A DNA stretch of 55,640 nt, taken from IMG/VR virus record IMGVR_UViG_3300026518_000670, positions 1 through 55,640 of that record. One strand, written 5' to 3'. A program made the translations under genes and the position numbers. Positions 18,518 to 27,932 of the stretch are shown here, piece after piece. Within the stretch, counting starts at the first letter, position 1. Each line of letters opens with the position of its first letter. The notes under the pieces were generated by a model. That model had not been told where the DNA came from. It searched no databases and worked only from the letters and a program-made list of their open reading frames with translations. This DNA comes from a virus.

Positions 18518-20431
18518 TTACACCAGGGGTGTCGTGTCATCGAGCGAGCCGGAATAGCTGAAACTTGTGCCGCACGAGGACGACTCGCTGCGTCCCGAGT
18601 GCACGCCGGCAGAGAAGTTCACGGCGCTCATGCTCGAAGCGGCCAGCTGCGTGGAGGTCTGGGCGATACCTTGCAGTTTGGCCACGATGACCCGGCCCAG
18701 TTCCACGACTTGATTGATCGCCAGCTCGGTATTTTTCAGCTGCGTGTCCACCCGCGCGCGCTCGGCTTCCAGGCCAACACTCACCTTGCGCAGGTTGGCA
18801 TCACTGGCAATACCCTGAACCCGGGCTGAGGTCTCATACACACCGAGCCGGGTGCGGTAGATGTCGGCCGTCGCCGTCAGACGCGTTTTCTCTGCTTCAA
18901 GGTCTGCCAGCAGCTTGTCGCGCTGTGTTTGCCAGCTATCCAGGCGCAGCTTGTTCTGATCGATCTCCAGCTGCGATCGCCGCACTTTCTGATCCTGGGC
19001 ATTCCCCCATGCCTGAATGCGCGTGGCGTAGCCCTGCTCGACCAGCCCGTACAGCTGGGCACGGGTGTTGTTGCTCTCCAGCTTGCTGCGGAAGGCATCC
19101 CATTCGGTTTTGTAGGCGTTGACACGCTCGGCATAGGCTTCGATCCGGGAGCGCTGGAGCTGGATCTGGGAATTGTTCTGCTCAATCACCGCACTGGCGG
19201 CCTGAACGTCCGCCTTGTACATGTCAATCAGCGACTGGACGCCGGCCAACTGGGCATTGTAGACACGCACCTTCTGTTCATTGAGCGTCCCTTTCAGACG
19301 TTCACCTTCCAGTTGCGCGCGGTATTTCTCCAGTTCAAGCAATTTCCCCTGCAGCTGCTCACGCCATACCTGTGCCTCGGTCTGGTAGGCCTGCAGGTCC
19401 AGGGTCGCCAGGGAAACGCGTGCATCAAAGATCCGGATGCGCACATCCTGTACCGCCTGCGCTGTGGCCAGGCTGACACGCATGAACTCGGCGTGGTCTT
19501 CCATCATCCTTGACTCAAGCGCCACACCTTCGGTAACCGCAAACCGAAGGTTCTCGATCGCAATCTGCTGGTCCTGGATATGGATGTCACGCGACAGTTT
19601 GTTGCGCTCGTTCTGGCTGTTCTGGCGCACCATGCTCAAGCGCTTGTTCAGGAGCCCACTTGGCTCGGAGAATCCGCGCGCCGCGTACTCGTCGACCGCC
19701 TGTTGGGTGGCACGCTCTTCTTCGGCATCGACCGCCGAAAAAGCACGGTCGCGCAGAGCCTGCGCAACATTCGCCGGCAAGCCTGTACCCCCATCGAGCA
19801 TGCTACCAACTCGCGTTTTCACGCGGTTGAGCAGGTCGGAGGTGTACTTCTCCGGCGTGAAAGCGAAGGTCTCAAGCGGTGCCTCAATGCTTGATATATC
19901 CGGCTTTTTCGCCGTGAAGGGTTCGAATGTGATGGTTGGAAGGGTTGGAAGATTGAGGCTGTCCAACACCGGGACATCCGGCAGTACCAGTGTAGGTCGA
20001 ACCGACGTGGGTACAGGCGCCAAAGCCACCGTGTCCGAAGGTGGCTGCGCGCTCAATGGCGCCGGCTCAGTGTAGTTCCTCAGCGCCGGCAACGGATTGA
20101 CCGGAGCTGTTGGGACCGGGTCAAACGCAAAGGGTGTCAGGGCGATGGAAGGGGCATCGGGCAGTGTGCCAGGATCCCTGAATGTCAGGTCTTTGGGCTC
20201 AGCCGGAGCTGGCGGCAGTTTGATCGAGAACAGGTCCTCATTGAAATTGAACCCGACATTGAACTTCACAGGTGTAATTTGAAATCCATCCAGGCTGGAT
20301 ATTTCATCTCGTGCCAGCTTGTAGGCTTCGGTGGCGAACTGGGTGTATTTGTCATACGCCAGAGCGACCATATTCACGGCCGGGTCGCCCAGTTGGATCG
20401 CACACCCTGTTTGCGTGATGTTCGGTGCCAT
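18518..20431 (-). CDS. Coiled-coil tail/internal virion protein
   Basis: 637 residues when started at the ATG that overlaps the upstream stop (TAATG); a longer frame begins 36 bp earlier but runs into the upstream gene. Residues 1-170 are Pro-rich with many valine/leucine strands, and residues ~200-620 form a very long helical region rich in Gln, Arg, Glu and Ala (such as EKYRAQLEGERLKGTLNEQ), predicting an extended coiled coil. This architecture suits a tail-needle, tail-sheath-like or ejection-conduit protein. It follows a 559-residue repeat protein and precedes the internal-protein and giant genes. No named family recognised. Confidence 0.5.
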   Translation of the reverse strand: MAPNITQTGCAIQLGDPAVNMVALAYDKYTQFATEAYKLARDEISSLDGFQITPVKFNVGFNFNEDLFSIKLPPAPAEPKDLTFRDPGTLPDAPSIALTPFAFDPVPTAPVNPLPALRNYTEPAPLSAQPPSDTVALAPVPTSVRPTLVLPDVPVLDSLNLPTLPTITFEPFTAKKPDISSIEAPLETFAFTPEKYTSDLLNRVKTRVGSMLDGGTGLPANVAQALRDRAFSAVDAEEERATQQAVDEYAARGFSEPSGLLNKRLSMVRQNSQNERNKLSRDIHIQDQQIAIENLRFAVTEGVALESRMMEDHAEFMRVSLATAQAVQDVRIRIFDARVSLATLDLQAYQTEAQVWREQLQGKLLELEKYRAQLEGERLKGTLNEQKVRVYNAQLAGVQSLIDMYKADVQAASAVIEQNNSQIQLQRSRIEAYAERVNAYKTEWDAFRSKLESNNTRAQLYGLVEQGYATRIQAWGNAQDQKVRRSQLEIDQNKLRLDSWQTQRDKLLADLEAEKTRLTATADIYRTRLGVYETSARVQGIASDANLRKVSVGLEAERARVDTQLKNTELAINQVVELGRVIVAKLQGIAQTSTQLAASSMSAVNFSAGVHSGRSESSSCGTSFSYSGSLDDTTPLV

Positions 20432-22110
20432 TACTTGATTCTCCGATCCTTGACGAGCGGCAACCACCGGAAGCCGTCCAGGCTGAAATCAGCCCCGGCA
20501 ACGTTGGCTATTTCAAAGCCCCAGTACGCGCTTCGCAGACCGCGCCCGATCTTCGCCCTGCCATACGTAATTTCCTGCGCCGGCCGAGATTCGAGCGCAT
20601 ACCAATGTTCCTCGAGGTCACCGGCATCATTGGTGACAATGACCTTGAGCAGCATGCCGCCATCAGCGCGATAGCCCAGATACATCGATTCGGCGCCCTT
20701 GAGCGCGCTGGTGCCATAGTCTTCAAGGCCGAGACGGACCCGCGCCTCAATGGGTACACCGGCGTCATCTGGGCCTTCGAGCAGGTAGATGCCGGTATCG
20801 CTGCATCCAAAATACCGGTCACCGAACCGCGCGAACGAATTGAACGGGAAGTTGGTGTAGCTGGTGAATGCCTGCGTTTCGGCATGCAGCACCCAAGCCG
20901 TGTGCACGCCGTCGGGGAGGTGGAAGGTAGCCAGCACGCCCAGACCATCACGTATCAACGTGAACAGGTCGGCACGGGTGAGCGGTCCGTCATGCAAGCC
21001 CATGGTGTCATCGACCAGGGCCGTGAAGGTGGCTCTGCCGTACGGAACCGCATGCGCGCCGAGAGTATCCATCAGGGCCTGATAGCCCGTCAGGTGATTG
21101 GCATCGGATGCCTTCACTCCCAGCTTGGCCAGCACCGTGGCTGGCCAGACAAACCCGGTCTGGTCGGCCAGTCCAAGCGCTGACACCAGTGCATTGCGCG
21201 CATCAAGCAGGGATCCTGGCCCTGCCAGCAGGCCCAGGACATCACGCACTTCAAGTAACAACGAGCCCCAGGCACTGGGTGTGCCTTTGACGCCGATCTT
21301 TTCGGACATCAGCAGGCGCAGCACGATCCCGACAACATCGGCAAAACCGAGTTTTTCCGCGGCGTGCTGAAGACCATCGAGCAGTGTGGTCGGCGGCGTT
21401 GACACCAGACCGAGTACCGCTTTGCGCAGCATGACCCAGTCCGGCTGCGCCAACCCGGTCAGCCCAAGTCCTTGCACATACCTGGTCCCGACGGCGCCCA
21501 CTGCGCGGATCTGAAGAAAGCCAGGCGATTGCACCGCATACAGCAGGTTGTCGATGGGCCCGGAGGCAAAAGCAAAGCCTGATAGCGGCGGGAGTATTCC
21601 CCGAGCCCAGGAGCGCGGTACGTCATGTCCAATGCCCAGCAGGGACGGCAATTTTCCGCTGGCTGCACCCGATCCAATCGAATAGCTGAACCCCGATGAT
21701 TGCAGGAGCGGCAACGCACCCGAGCCGATGCTGGCGGGTGGCGTGATGGTCGTTTGATAGGCCAGCCCGGCCAGGATCGGCAATTGCCCGTACATGACGG
21801 ACTGGCTTCCGGTCCATGCCCGCGCCCGCAACGGTGGCAGTGCCCCGTTACCATGCGAGAGGATCCCGGCACGACCGCGCAGCATGGGCAGCTGCCCAAG
21901 TCCTGACGCGCTGCCAAGTACACCGCCCAGACCACGAATCTGCGGCAGCTGCCCTCTTCCCGCGGCGCCGGAACGACCCGACCCAGCAAAAACGGGCAGC
22001 TTTCCGATACCCACGGCCGACTGTGGTGCATCCATGCCGCGCCCACGAAGTACCGGTAGCGCCGCTGATCCCGAGGCTGATCGGTAATTGGTGAATTGGA
22101 TGGATGCCAT
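20431..22110 (-). CDS. Tail protein with repeated Gly-x-Leu-Pro motifs
   Basis: 559 residues. The first ~180 residues hold about eight imperfect repeats of 20-25 residues, each centred on a [GA]-x-LP-x-[LIF]-x-[GS] core: AALPVLRG, GKLPVFAG, GQLPQIRG, GQLPMLRG, GALPPLRA, GQLPILAG, GALPLLQS, GKLPSLLG and GILPPLSG. This suggests a beta-solenoid or a set of equivalent binding loops. The rest is a globular region with alternating helices and strands, ending in a positively charged tail. It starts 2 bp after the preceding small gene and overlaps the coiled-coil gene. Position implies a virion structural role; function unknown. Confidence 0.5.
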   Translation of the reverse strand: MASIQFTNYRSASGSAALPVLRGRGMDAPQSAVGIGKLPVFAGSGRSGAAGRGQLPQIRGLGGVLGSASGLGQLPMLRGRAGILSHGNGALPPLRARAWTGSQSVMYGQLPILAGLAYQTTITPPASIGSGALPLLQSSGFSYSIGSGAASGKLPSLLGIGHDVPRSWARGILPPLSGFAFASGPIDNLLYAVQSPGFLQIRAVGAVGTRYVQGLGLTGLAQPDWVMLRKAVLGLVSTPPTTLLDGLQHAAEKLGFADVVGIVLRLLMSEKIGVKGTPSAWGSLLLEVRDVLGLLAGPGSLLDARNALVSALGLADQTGFVWPATVLAKLGVKASDANHLTGYQALMDTLGAHAVPYGRATFTALVDDTMGLHDGPLTRADLFTLIRDGLGVLATFHLPDGVHTAWVLHAETQAFTSYTNFPFNSFARFGDRYFGCSDTGIYLLEGPDDAGVPIEARVRLGLEDYGTSALKGAESMYLGYRADGGMLLKVIVTNDAGDLEEHWYALESRPAQEITYGRAKIGRGLRSAYWGFEIANVAGADFSLDGFRWLPLVKDRRIK

Positions 22111-22112
22111 GG

Positions 22113-22601
22113 TCAGGCCGCGCTCGGTACGCTGTCACCGGCGGCATACAGACAGCTGCCGGCAAATACCACGCCACTGTGCAGCGCGGGTCGGGTGGCC
22201 ATCAGCTGACCCTGCAGCCAATACTGCACCTGCGTACCGAGCCGGCGCACCTCAAGCAACTGGCCTACGCCGTAGGACACCGGTGAGCCGACCAACACGC
22301 CTTTCTCGAGCTGTTGGGCATACCCCATATCTGCTTGCGAATAGACGTACCAGCCGTGCAGGATGGTGCTAGGAAACAGTGGCTGTGCTCGATTCGCGCG
22401 CAGGCCCACGATGATCCCGACGGGCAAGGTATCCAGACTCCAAGCCAGTCGCACGTCACCCGGCAATTCAATGATGCTGTCGGCACCGGCCGTCCATCCG
22501 ATATCTGGATCCACCTGGGTGTGAGGCGCAATGTAGGGAGTAGCAGGATACTGCGGACAGACATAGCACCCCGCGCTGTCGAAATAGCACCCACGGCTCA
22601 T
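22113..22601 (-). CDS. Hypothetical Cys-containing tail-region protein
   Basis: 162 residues from the ATG that overlaps the upstream stop (ATGA); a GTG three codons upstream is less likely. The N-terminus has GCYFDSAGCYVCPQYP, three cysteines within about a dozen residues that could bind metal or form disulfides. The rest is beta-rich (IGWTAGADSIIELPGDVRL, VGIIVGLRANRAQ, GWYVYSQADMGYAQ), resembling a small lectin-like or decoration domain. It lies in a run of small genes between the 887-residue structural protein and the repeat protein, all tightly coupled. No family recognised. Confidence 0.45.
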   Translation of the reverse strand: MSRGCYFDSAGCYVCPQYPATPYIAPHTQVDPDIGWTAGADSIIELPGDVRLAWSLDTLPVGIIVGLRANRAQPLFPSTILHGWYVYSQADMGYAQQLEKGVLVGSPVSYGVGQLLEVRRLGTQVQYWLQGQLMATRPALHSGVVFAGSCLYAAGDSVPSAA

Positions 22602-22876
22602 CCGAAGCACACCGTTTTATAACGCAAAATCGTGTACACGAAGGTGCCTCCTGGGGTGTAGCTGCTTGGCGTACCCGATCCAAGGTTGGATGATGCACTC
22701 GTGCTGGCCACAAACTGCCAGCCGTAAACAGGAACCTGATGGCAACCTGCAGCGCCTCCCGAACTGGCCGGCGCACCGCTTACAGGGGGCTGCGGGCACG
22801 TGCGGCTGTAGGCTTGCGCCGGCTGGGCAGGTTGCCCTGGTATCTGCCGGACTACCGGCAGCTTGATCAGGCTCAT
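22598..22876 (-). CDS. Small hypothetical tail-region protein
   Basis: 92 residues, Pro/Ala/Gly-rich in the first half (PGQPAQPAQ) and beta-rich in the second (GTFVYTILRYKTV), with scattered cysteines including the penultimate-region Cys. The ATG overlaps the upstream stop (TAATG) and the stop overlaps the next start (ATGA), so it is a real coupled member of the operon. Probably a minor virion protein. Nothing further can be assigned. Confidence 0.45.
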   Translation of the reverse strand: MSLIKLPVVRQIPGQPAQPAQAYSRTCPQPPVSGAPASSGGAAGCHQVPVYGWQFVASTSASSNLGSGTPSSYTPGGTFVYTILRYKTVCFG

Positions 22877-23325
22877 TACTGCTGCATGTACAGCTGGAAG
22901 CTGTCGATCGGCTGCACGTTGGCCGCCACCAGGCTGACACTGGACAGCTGCAGGTCGTAGGAAGCATCCAGACCAATGGTGCCCTGCACCCGATAATCAC
23001 CGGCCACCGCTGCTGCAGATCCGTTATCGGTGCCGACGCAGTACCGGTAGAAGACAGCCGTCCCTGATGTGCCGATCGTGCCCGACCAGGTTTCCGTGCC
23101 CGTTTTCTTGATCACGCCATTGGCTACCGCGCCATCGAAAGTTAGGCCCGTCGATGTGCCGTTGTTGGTAATGGTCACCAGAAGCGTGCTGCTTGGATCG
23201 ATAGCCGCATCGGCCGAGGCCGGTGTGGGTCCGGAGTAGATGTAAATCTTTCCGGTATCGAGCAATGATTTCAGGCTGCCGGTGGCCAGCATCGCGTTCA
23301 GAAGTTCGGTGGACAATTTCAGCAT
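22876..23325 (-). CDS. Structural protein, paralogue of its upstream neighbour
   Basis: 149 residues. Its first 45 residues (MLKLSTELLNAMLATGSLKS, then LLDTGKIYIYSGPTPASADAA) match the pattern of the next gene upstream, which has DLFDGGEIRLFSGPRPASSD at the same place. The C-terminal part in both ends with a beta segment on IQPIDSFQLY or LQIDSFLYTL. The pair looks like a tandem duplication of a minor head or tail protein. It overlaps the following 92-residue gene. Family not recognised. Confidence 0.5.
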   Translation of the reverse strand: MLKLSTELLNAMLATGSLKSLLDTGKIYIYSGPTPASADAAIDPSSTLLVTITNNGTSTGLTFDGAVANGVIKKTGTETWSGTIGTSGTAVFYRYCVGTDNGSAAAVAGDYRVQGTIGLDASYDLQLSSVSLVAANVQPIDSFQLYMQQ

Positions 23326-23343
23326 GTCACTATCCTCATAGCG

Positions 23344-23790
23344 TCAGATCCCTACTGGAGGCAGGGTGTAGAGAAAACTGTCAATCTGCAGGATGTCTCC
23401 TGCATTGAATGTGGTCTTGGTCAGCGTCAGGTCAGAGGGTGATGCGGTCGATCCGACATCGCCGTCAATCCGCGCCGCAGTGATCGAATCAAGCCCATCG
23501 TCCACAGGCCCTACAAGGCGCCACCACAGCACCTGCCCGGGCTTGTTGGCGAAAAGATTCCATACCTCATTGAGTGGTTTGACCACGTACGTGTCGGCCA
23601 GCACGAAACGCAATCCAGGACTGGCAAGACCGACAGTGTTGATCCTGGCCATCGGTGCCGCAGGCTCCCCCATGTCGGAACTAGCCGGCCTGGGGCCACT
23701 GAACAGACGGATTTCTCCACCATCGAAAAGATCGGCGAAACTTTTCGTCCCGAGAATCGATCGCTTGTATCCGGATGAAACGATGAGCAT
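23344..23790 (-). CDS. Structural protein, paralogue of its downstream neighbour
   Basis: 148 residues, with the FDGGEIRLFSGPRPASSD segment (~20-38) shared in pattern with the next gene, and a matching C-terminal GDILQIDSFLYTLPP. It is separated by 18 bp from its paralogue and 9 bp from the gene upstream. The two may assemble together or replace each other in the particle. No named family; assignment as structural rests on position and beta-rich composition. Confidence 0.5.
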   Translation of the reverse strand: MLIVSSGYKRSILGTKSFADLFDGGEIRLFSGPRPASSDMGEPAAPMARINTVGLASPGLRFVLADTYVVKPLNEVWNLFANKPGQVLWWRLVGPVDDGLDSITAARIDGDVGSTASPSDLTLTKTTFNAGDILQIDSFLYTLPPVGI

Positions 23791-23799
23791 GCTGTGTCC

Positions 23800-24489
23800 T
23801 CAGCAGTAGCACTGAATGCCGGAAATCAAATCAACACCCTGCAACTGCAGGGGCGTGCCGCTGGGCGTGCTGCCGTCGTAGCTGAGCGTCAGCTCGATGC
23901 TTCCGCCTGTCATGTCGACCCAGCCGGTACCTGTGCTGAATGCCGAGTCAAAATCCACTGGTTGCAGCAGGTATATCCAAGGATCTGCAGTTTCATCGAC
24001 ACTGCCGCCACCGCTCGGGTAGGTCAGGCCGGTGTTGGCGTCTTTCAGTACGGCACCGCCCGCGTCGCGCAGGGTGACATGTGTGATATCGAATGGAATG
24101 CTGTAGACCGACCCCGATACATTGATCACTTCGGAGCTTACCCAGGACGGCACCGGCGAAGGCTTGGTAATGCGTAGCCGTGCTATTCCGCTGTGCGGCC
24201 CGAGACCACAGAAACTGCAGGCGTTGGCAGCCGGTGTACGCAAGATCGCATCAGCCGGCAAAGACACCACGATGGCCGGCTGACCCGGGCCGATCGAAGC
24301 CACCACATCCACCGATCCCACATAATGGTCGCCATTGGCATCCAGGTCAGAGCTCGTGGGGTATGCCACCGTTCGGGTTGGATTGGCCGGGTCTCCCAGT
24401 GCCAGCAGATTGAGTGCTGGCGCCAGCACCGGCAGTGTACAGTCCTCACGGCAGCGCACCAGATCGGTCCAGAAACAGTTTCCGCTCAT
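23800..24489 (-). CDS. Cys-rich hypothetical structural protein
   Basis: 229 residues, beta-rich and Gly/Ser/Thr-rich. Cysteines cluster at the N-terminus (CFWTDLVRCREDC), in the middle (ACSFCGLG) and at the very end (GIQCYC), a pattern compatible with disulfides or metal binding in an extracellular virion protein. The start overlaps the stop of the 887-residue gene (ATGA). Located among tail genes. I do not recognise a family. Confidence 0.45.
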   Translation of the reverse strand: MSGNCFWTDLVRCREDCTLPVLAPALNLLALGDPANPTRTVAYPTSSDLDANGDHYVGSVDVVASIGPGQPAIVVSLPADAILRTPAANACSFCGLGPHSGIARLRITKPSPVPSWVSSEVINVSGSVYSIPFDITHVTLRDAGGAVLKDANTGLTYPSGGGSVDETADPWIYLLQPVDFDSAFSTGTGWVDMTGGSIELTLSYDGSTPSGTPLQLQGVDLISGIQCYC

Positions 24490-27149
24490 ACCGCTACCGC
24501 CTCAGCCAGCCAGTCTGCATGCAGTTTGGGGAGCGATGCATCTGACCACCATTTACCGCCGACCACGGGCCGCCCTTCCTGCGTTGTGATGGCCGTCGAC
24601 CCTGCATTGATTGCTGCGATGTAGTCATTGGGTCCAGGCATGCATTTTCCGGTGTTGTAGCCGGTTCCGGCTGCATAGCGACCGACCTGGTAGCCATAGA
24701 TGACGGCTCCGAATCGCTCGGCATAGAAGGGTTGTACAAACTGATCCATGACCACAGGAAACTGGGCCAGGATGTCTGAGCCTTGAGGTGTCGCCACGGC
24801 TGGCGGTGCCGTGTACGTGCACATGTAGTAGAAATGCCACACATCGTTGTATGGATGCGGCCAGGCCGATTCATCAATGAGCGCGCCCTTGCGATACACT
24901 CGTACCCGATGGGATGCCTCACCCGTGCTGAGAAGGCATCCAGGTCGCGCAGCAGAGAATGTGAAAGGTGCGCGCCATGGGGCGCCAGGGTAGCTCCCGA
25001 ATTGATACATCTGGGCGTAATCGATCGCGCGCACGTTGCGGGCGCCACTGACGACAAAGGTCGCGGACGACACATCCAGCACCTGAACCCCAGCTGCCTT
25101 GAAATCGAGCTCCGGAACGGCATTGTCGGTGTAGTAAAGCGCCAGCTCTTCCAGATCGCGTTCGAACTGCGCACCCATCCCGCCGATGCCGACGTATTGA
25201 TAGGCCATGCCGTCGTAGAGGTACTGCCACGTGTCGGCATAGCCCGGTTGCTGGCCGATACGCACATTGGCCACGGCAAAGGCCGCATAGGCAATGCGTA
25301 TCGAACCATGGGCGTTGTAGTCAGCAGCCAGAGGCACCAGACCGTTGTGCACGACCGGCACACCCGCTGGAAAACCCGAAGGGTGATGGGCAAGCTGCTC
25401 ATCGGAATACACGACCGCGCTCGAATACCCCAGCGCTGTGGCCTGCACCGTGACGGTCACAGCGGCATCGATGAACACCTCCAGCGCGCGTACATCACCG
25501 GCCAGGTTGTCATTGGTGCACCAGGTCCAAAAGCCGTTGCCTGCGGCCTGTGCGCTCGCATAGCGAGAGGCCATGGCATCAGCGACTGCCTGCGCATCAG
25601 CATAATCGCGCAATGCACAGGCCTTGGAGCCATCTGGTGCGAATGACCACAGACTCAGGTAATGAATGCCTGGCACAGAGATCGTCCCGGCATCCTTCCA
25701 CACCGTAACCGGTTGCTCGGCATGCAGCCGCAGCTTCGGTTTGTTCTTGAAATCTGCGTACCAGACATGCGCTACGGCCGTCAGCCCCTGGGTTGCTGAC
25801 GTCAAACCGACATTGTCTGAAGGTTGATGGGCAAGAACGATCAGCCGATCGCGATCTGGTAGTACCTGAATCCCGGCGCCCAGCACCAGGCCATCCGGTA
25901 CCGTGCCCAGCAACCGGCCCCGGCAATACACATGTGGACCCAGCGCCGGCCGTGTGCCGTAGGTGCCCGTGGCAAACCGGACGTAGAACTCACCATTGCT
26001 GTCGTACAGGCTGAGCGGCGCGTACACCGTATGGTTGTGGTAGGTGATCGGCCAGGTCAGGAACCCGATGTTCTGGCTCGGCGGCCCGTCCCAGCTGATC
26101 GGCGGCAGGCCGCCGTCCGCCGATTGAAACGTGCGCCGGCCCGCCAGTATCCAGTCCTCGCGCGGCTCGATGGTGAGCGTCGTACGGGCCTCATGCGAAC
26201 CAACATCGGCAAAAAGTGGCGTCTTGCCTGCCGTGATCTGGAGCTCGGCGCTATGTTGTGTGGTCCAGGCATTCATCACCCAGGTCACCGAACCGCCTAC
26301 CGCTACCAATTCCGTGTACGGCCCGGATGCGCTGTACCCGTTCCCGTCCTTGGAACGGCGCTCGACGGCCGTGGTGTAACCTCTCGGGAAGCTGGTCTGG
26401 CGCGCGCCAAATTGGGCAAGCAAAATGGCCAGTTCCTGCGCGGGCCTGTAATACCCCCGCGGCATCAAATAGGCGCCATCAAGCCCGGATGCAATCCGAT
26501 AGGCATTGACCTGCGCAAATACCGTGCGTCTGGCGCCGATGTTGTCGGCTTCGCTGCGCGGTCGAAAGTCAACGAATTCGGGCCGGTATCCTCCCCACGT
26601 GGGCCCCGTAGGCCGAGCATCATGCCTCGGACTGAGAAATGGCCGCGGTCCAAGATTGCTGTAGAACATAGGCGCAACCGTGGCATCTTCCGGGGGATAG
26701 CCGGCCGCGCGATCGGGCGTCATCAAGGCCTGGTTCCAGGCACCGCCGGGCGTCCACCGCGTCGGGTCGAGTCCAGGCCGAAGGTTTCCGGCGCTGTACG
26801 GGTTGGTGCCCACCGGCACGATCGGCAGTCCTCGGCCGTGCGTGGCCGATACATCTGCCGGTCGCACGACGAAGCCGCGTGGCGCCCAAATCGCCGCTCT
26901 GCCTGTGTGTACCCAGTCGCGCGCGGCTTCCCGGTCCACCTCTACAATGGGTGTCGTCCCGTCGTATCGCGCGATGATGACCGTGCCATCGGGCAATGTG
27001 CGTTGCATGCGTCCCTGTCGATTGCCGCTCAGTTCCAGTTGCCGCATCAGCGTGCCGAGCAGCTTGCGTGCCGTATCGGCATGCAGATCGGCCATTTCCT
27101 GCGTGGTCTGCGCCGACCGGCGCCGGCGCATCCATCCCGTGAACCGCAT
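24486..27149 (-). CDS. Large tail structural protein (887 residues)
   Basis: The N-terminus is basic and helical (residues 1-50), followed by a small beta domain (GTVIIARYDGTTPIVEVDRE, ~52-71). The long remainder is rich in Tyr, Trp, Pro and Gly, with many short strands, as in large podoviral tail or baseplate proteins. No catalytic motif is evident. It begins 3 bp after the preceding gene and overlaps the next one. Among the genes here it is the second largest virion candidate. A role as tail hub or adhesin-carrying protein is inferred from size, composition and place. Confidence 0.5.
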   Translation of the reverse strand: MRFTGWMRRRRSAQTTQEMADLHADTARKLLGTLMRQLELSGNRQGRMQRTLPDGTVIIARYDGTTPIVEVDREAARDWVHTGRAAIWAPRGFVVRPADVSATHGRGLPIVPVGTNPYSAGNLRPGLDPTRWTPGGAWNQALMTPDRAAGYPPEDATVAPMFYSNLGPRPFLSPRHDARPTGPTWGGYRPEFVDFRPRSEADNIGARRTVFAQVNAYRIASGLDGAYLMPRGYYRPAQELAILLAQFGARQTSFPRGYTTAVERRSKDGNGYSASGPYTELVAVGGSVTWVMNAWTTQHSAELQITAGKTPLFADVGSHEARTTLTIEPREDWILAGRRTFQSADGGLPPISWDGPPSQNIGFLTWPITYHNHTVYAPLSLYDSNGEFYVRFATGTYGTRPALGPHVYCRGRLLGTVPDGLVLGAGIQVLPDRDRLIVLAHQPSDNVGLTSATQGLTAVAHVWYADFKNKPKLRLHAEQPVTVWKDAGTISVPGIHYLSLWSFAPDGSKACALRDYADAQAVADAMASRYASAQAAGNGFWTWCTNDNLAGDVRALEVFIDAAVTVTVQATALGYSSAVVYSDEQLAHHPSGFPAGVPVVHNGLVPLAADYNAHGSIRIAYAAFAVANVRIGQQPGYADTWQYLYDGMAYQYVGIGGMGAQFERDLEELALYYTDNAVPELDFKAAGVQVLDVSSATFVVSGARNVRAIDYAQMYQFGSYPGAPWRAPFTFSAARPGCLLSTGEASHRVRVYRKGALIDESAWPHPYNDVWHFYYMCTYTAPPAVATPQGSDILAQFPVVMDQFVQPFYAERFGAVIYGYQVGRYAAGTGYNTGKCMPGPNDYIAAINAGSTAITTQEGRPVVGGKWWSDASLPKLHADWLAEAVAV

Positions 27150-27152
27150 CGA

Positions 27153-27737
27153 TCAGGGCACGTCCTGGGCTGTGATGTCGTACTCGACGTTGAGCTTGTC
27201 ACCGATCTGGAGATTTGACCGCGCGGCCGCGTCTTTCGAACAGCACAAAAGGACGCCGGTCGTGGCGTTCTTCGCCGACGCGGTCAGCATGGCAAATCCC
27301 CAGACGGTGCTGTTGATCACCGAAATGGTAAATGTGGCCGGGGTTGCCGCATTGGCTGCCGTTTTGGTGGCAATGGCATCCGGTGTCCATGCCGGTCGTG
27401 TGGTTTCGCTGTAGTCGACGAACTCGGTCTGTGTGGCATCGAAGTTGGCCGCGGTCAGCGCCGTACCGTCCGGCACCACGTTGCCTGCGAATGGCGCGAT
27501 GTAGAAAGCGGTGCGCTGGGCGCCCTGGGCCAGATACACCTTGAGGATGTCGATCAGGCCCTGATCGACCAGAACGTTTGGTGAAATGCGTGCATCTTCA
27601 CCATTGAGTGAGGACTTGAAGGCACCCCCCACGAACGCGCCTGCGGCGGGCAGCAGGATCCTGCCATCGCCAGACGGTTCATATCGGTGAGTGCGCAGCG
27701 CGCGCGCCAGATCATTGCGAAGTGATGGGTTCAACAT
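27153..27737 (-). CDS. Putative minor structural protein
   Basis: 194 residues. The N-terminus (MLNPSLRNDLARALR) is helical and the remainder mixed, with beta-rich segments such as GRILLPAAGAFVGG and TPATFTISVINSTVWGFAML. A pattern of GxxxxxLVDQGLIDILKVYLAQG suggests a small virion protein similar in feel to tail-completion proteins. It follows the zinc-ribbon gene by 12 bp and precedes the 887-residue gene by 3 bp. Function unknown. Confidence 0.45.
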   Translation of the reverse strand: MLNPSLRNDLARALRTHRYEPSGDGRILLPAAGAFVGGAFKSSLNGEDARISPNVLVDQGLIDILKVYLAQGAQRTAFYIAPFAGNVVPDGTALTAANFDATQTEFVDYSETTRPAWTPDAIATKTAANAATPATFTISVINSTVWGFAMLTASAKNATTGVLLCCSKDAAARSNLQIGDKLNVEYDITAQDVP

Positions 27738-27749
27738 GATGTCGGGCTC

Positions 27750-27932
27750 CTACCATTTGCCGATTGGGCACGCGGCCCGTTGGAAACGTGTCTTGGACAG
27801 CACGGGGCAACCGCACTTGCCGCACAGTTCCAAAGACGTGATGGGCTGAATCCGCTTGTGCGGACACTCCCTGCAGATCCCGAGGCGTTTTTCACGCACG
27901 TCCGGGGTGACCTTCTCAAGAAGATTTTTCAT
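27750..27932 (-). CDS. Small zinc-ribbon protein (60 residues)
   Basis: Start ATG overlaps the stop of the propeller-protein gene (ATGA). The sequence holds two Cys pairs, CRECPHKR (residues 20-27) and LCGKCGCPV (37-45), and ends with the CPIGKW tail that is recurrent in short phage proteins of the type CGC-x5-KTR-x6-CPxGKW. Such proteins are found beside structural genes in many tailed phages, but their function is not established; metal-dependent folding is expected. An overlapping longer frame that uses the same stop is an out-of-frame shadow of the upstream gene. Confidence 0.6.
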   Translation of the reverse strand: MKNLLEKVTPDVREKRLGICRECPHKRIQPITSLELCGKCGCPVLSKTRFQRAACPIGKW

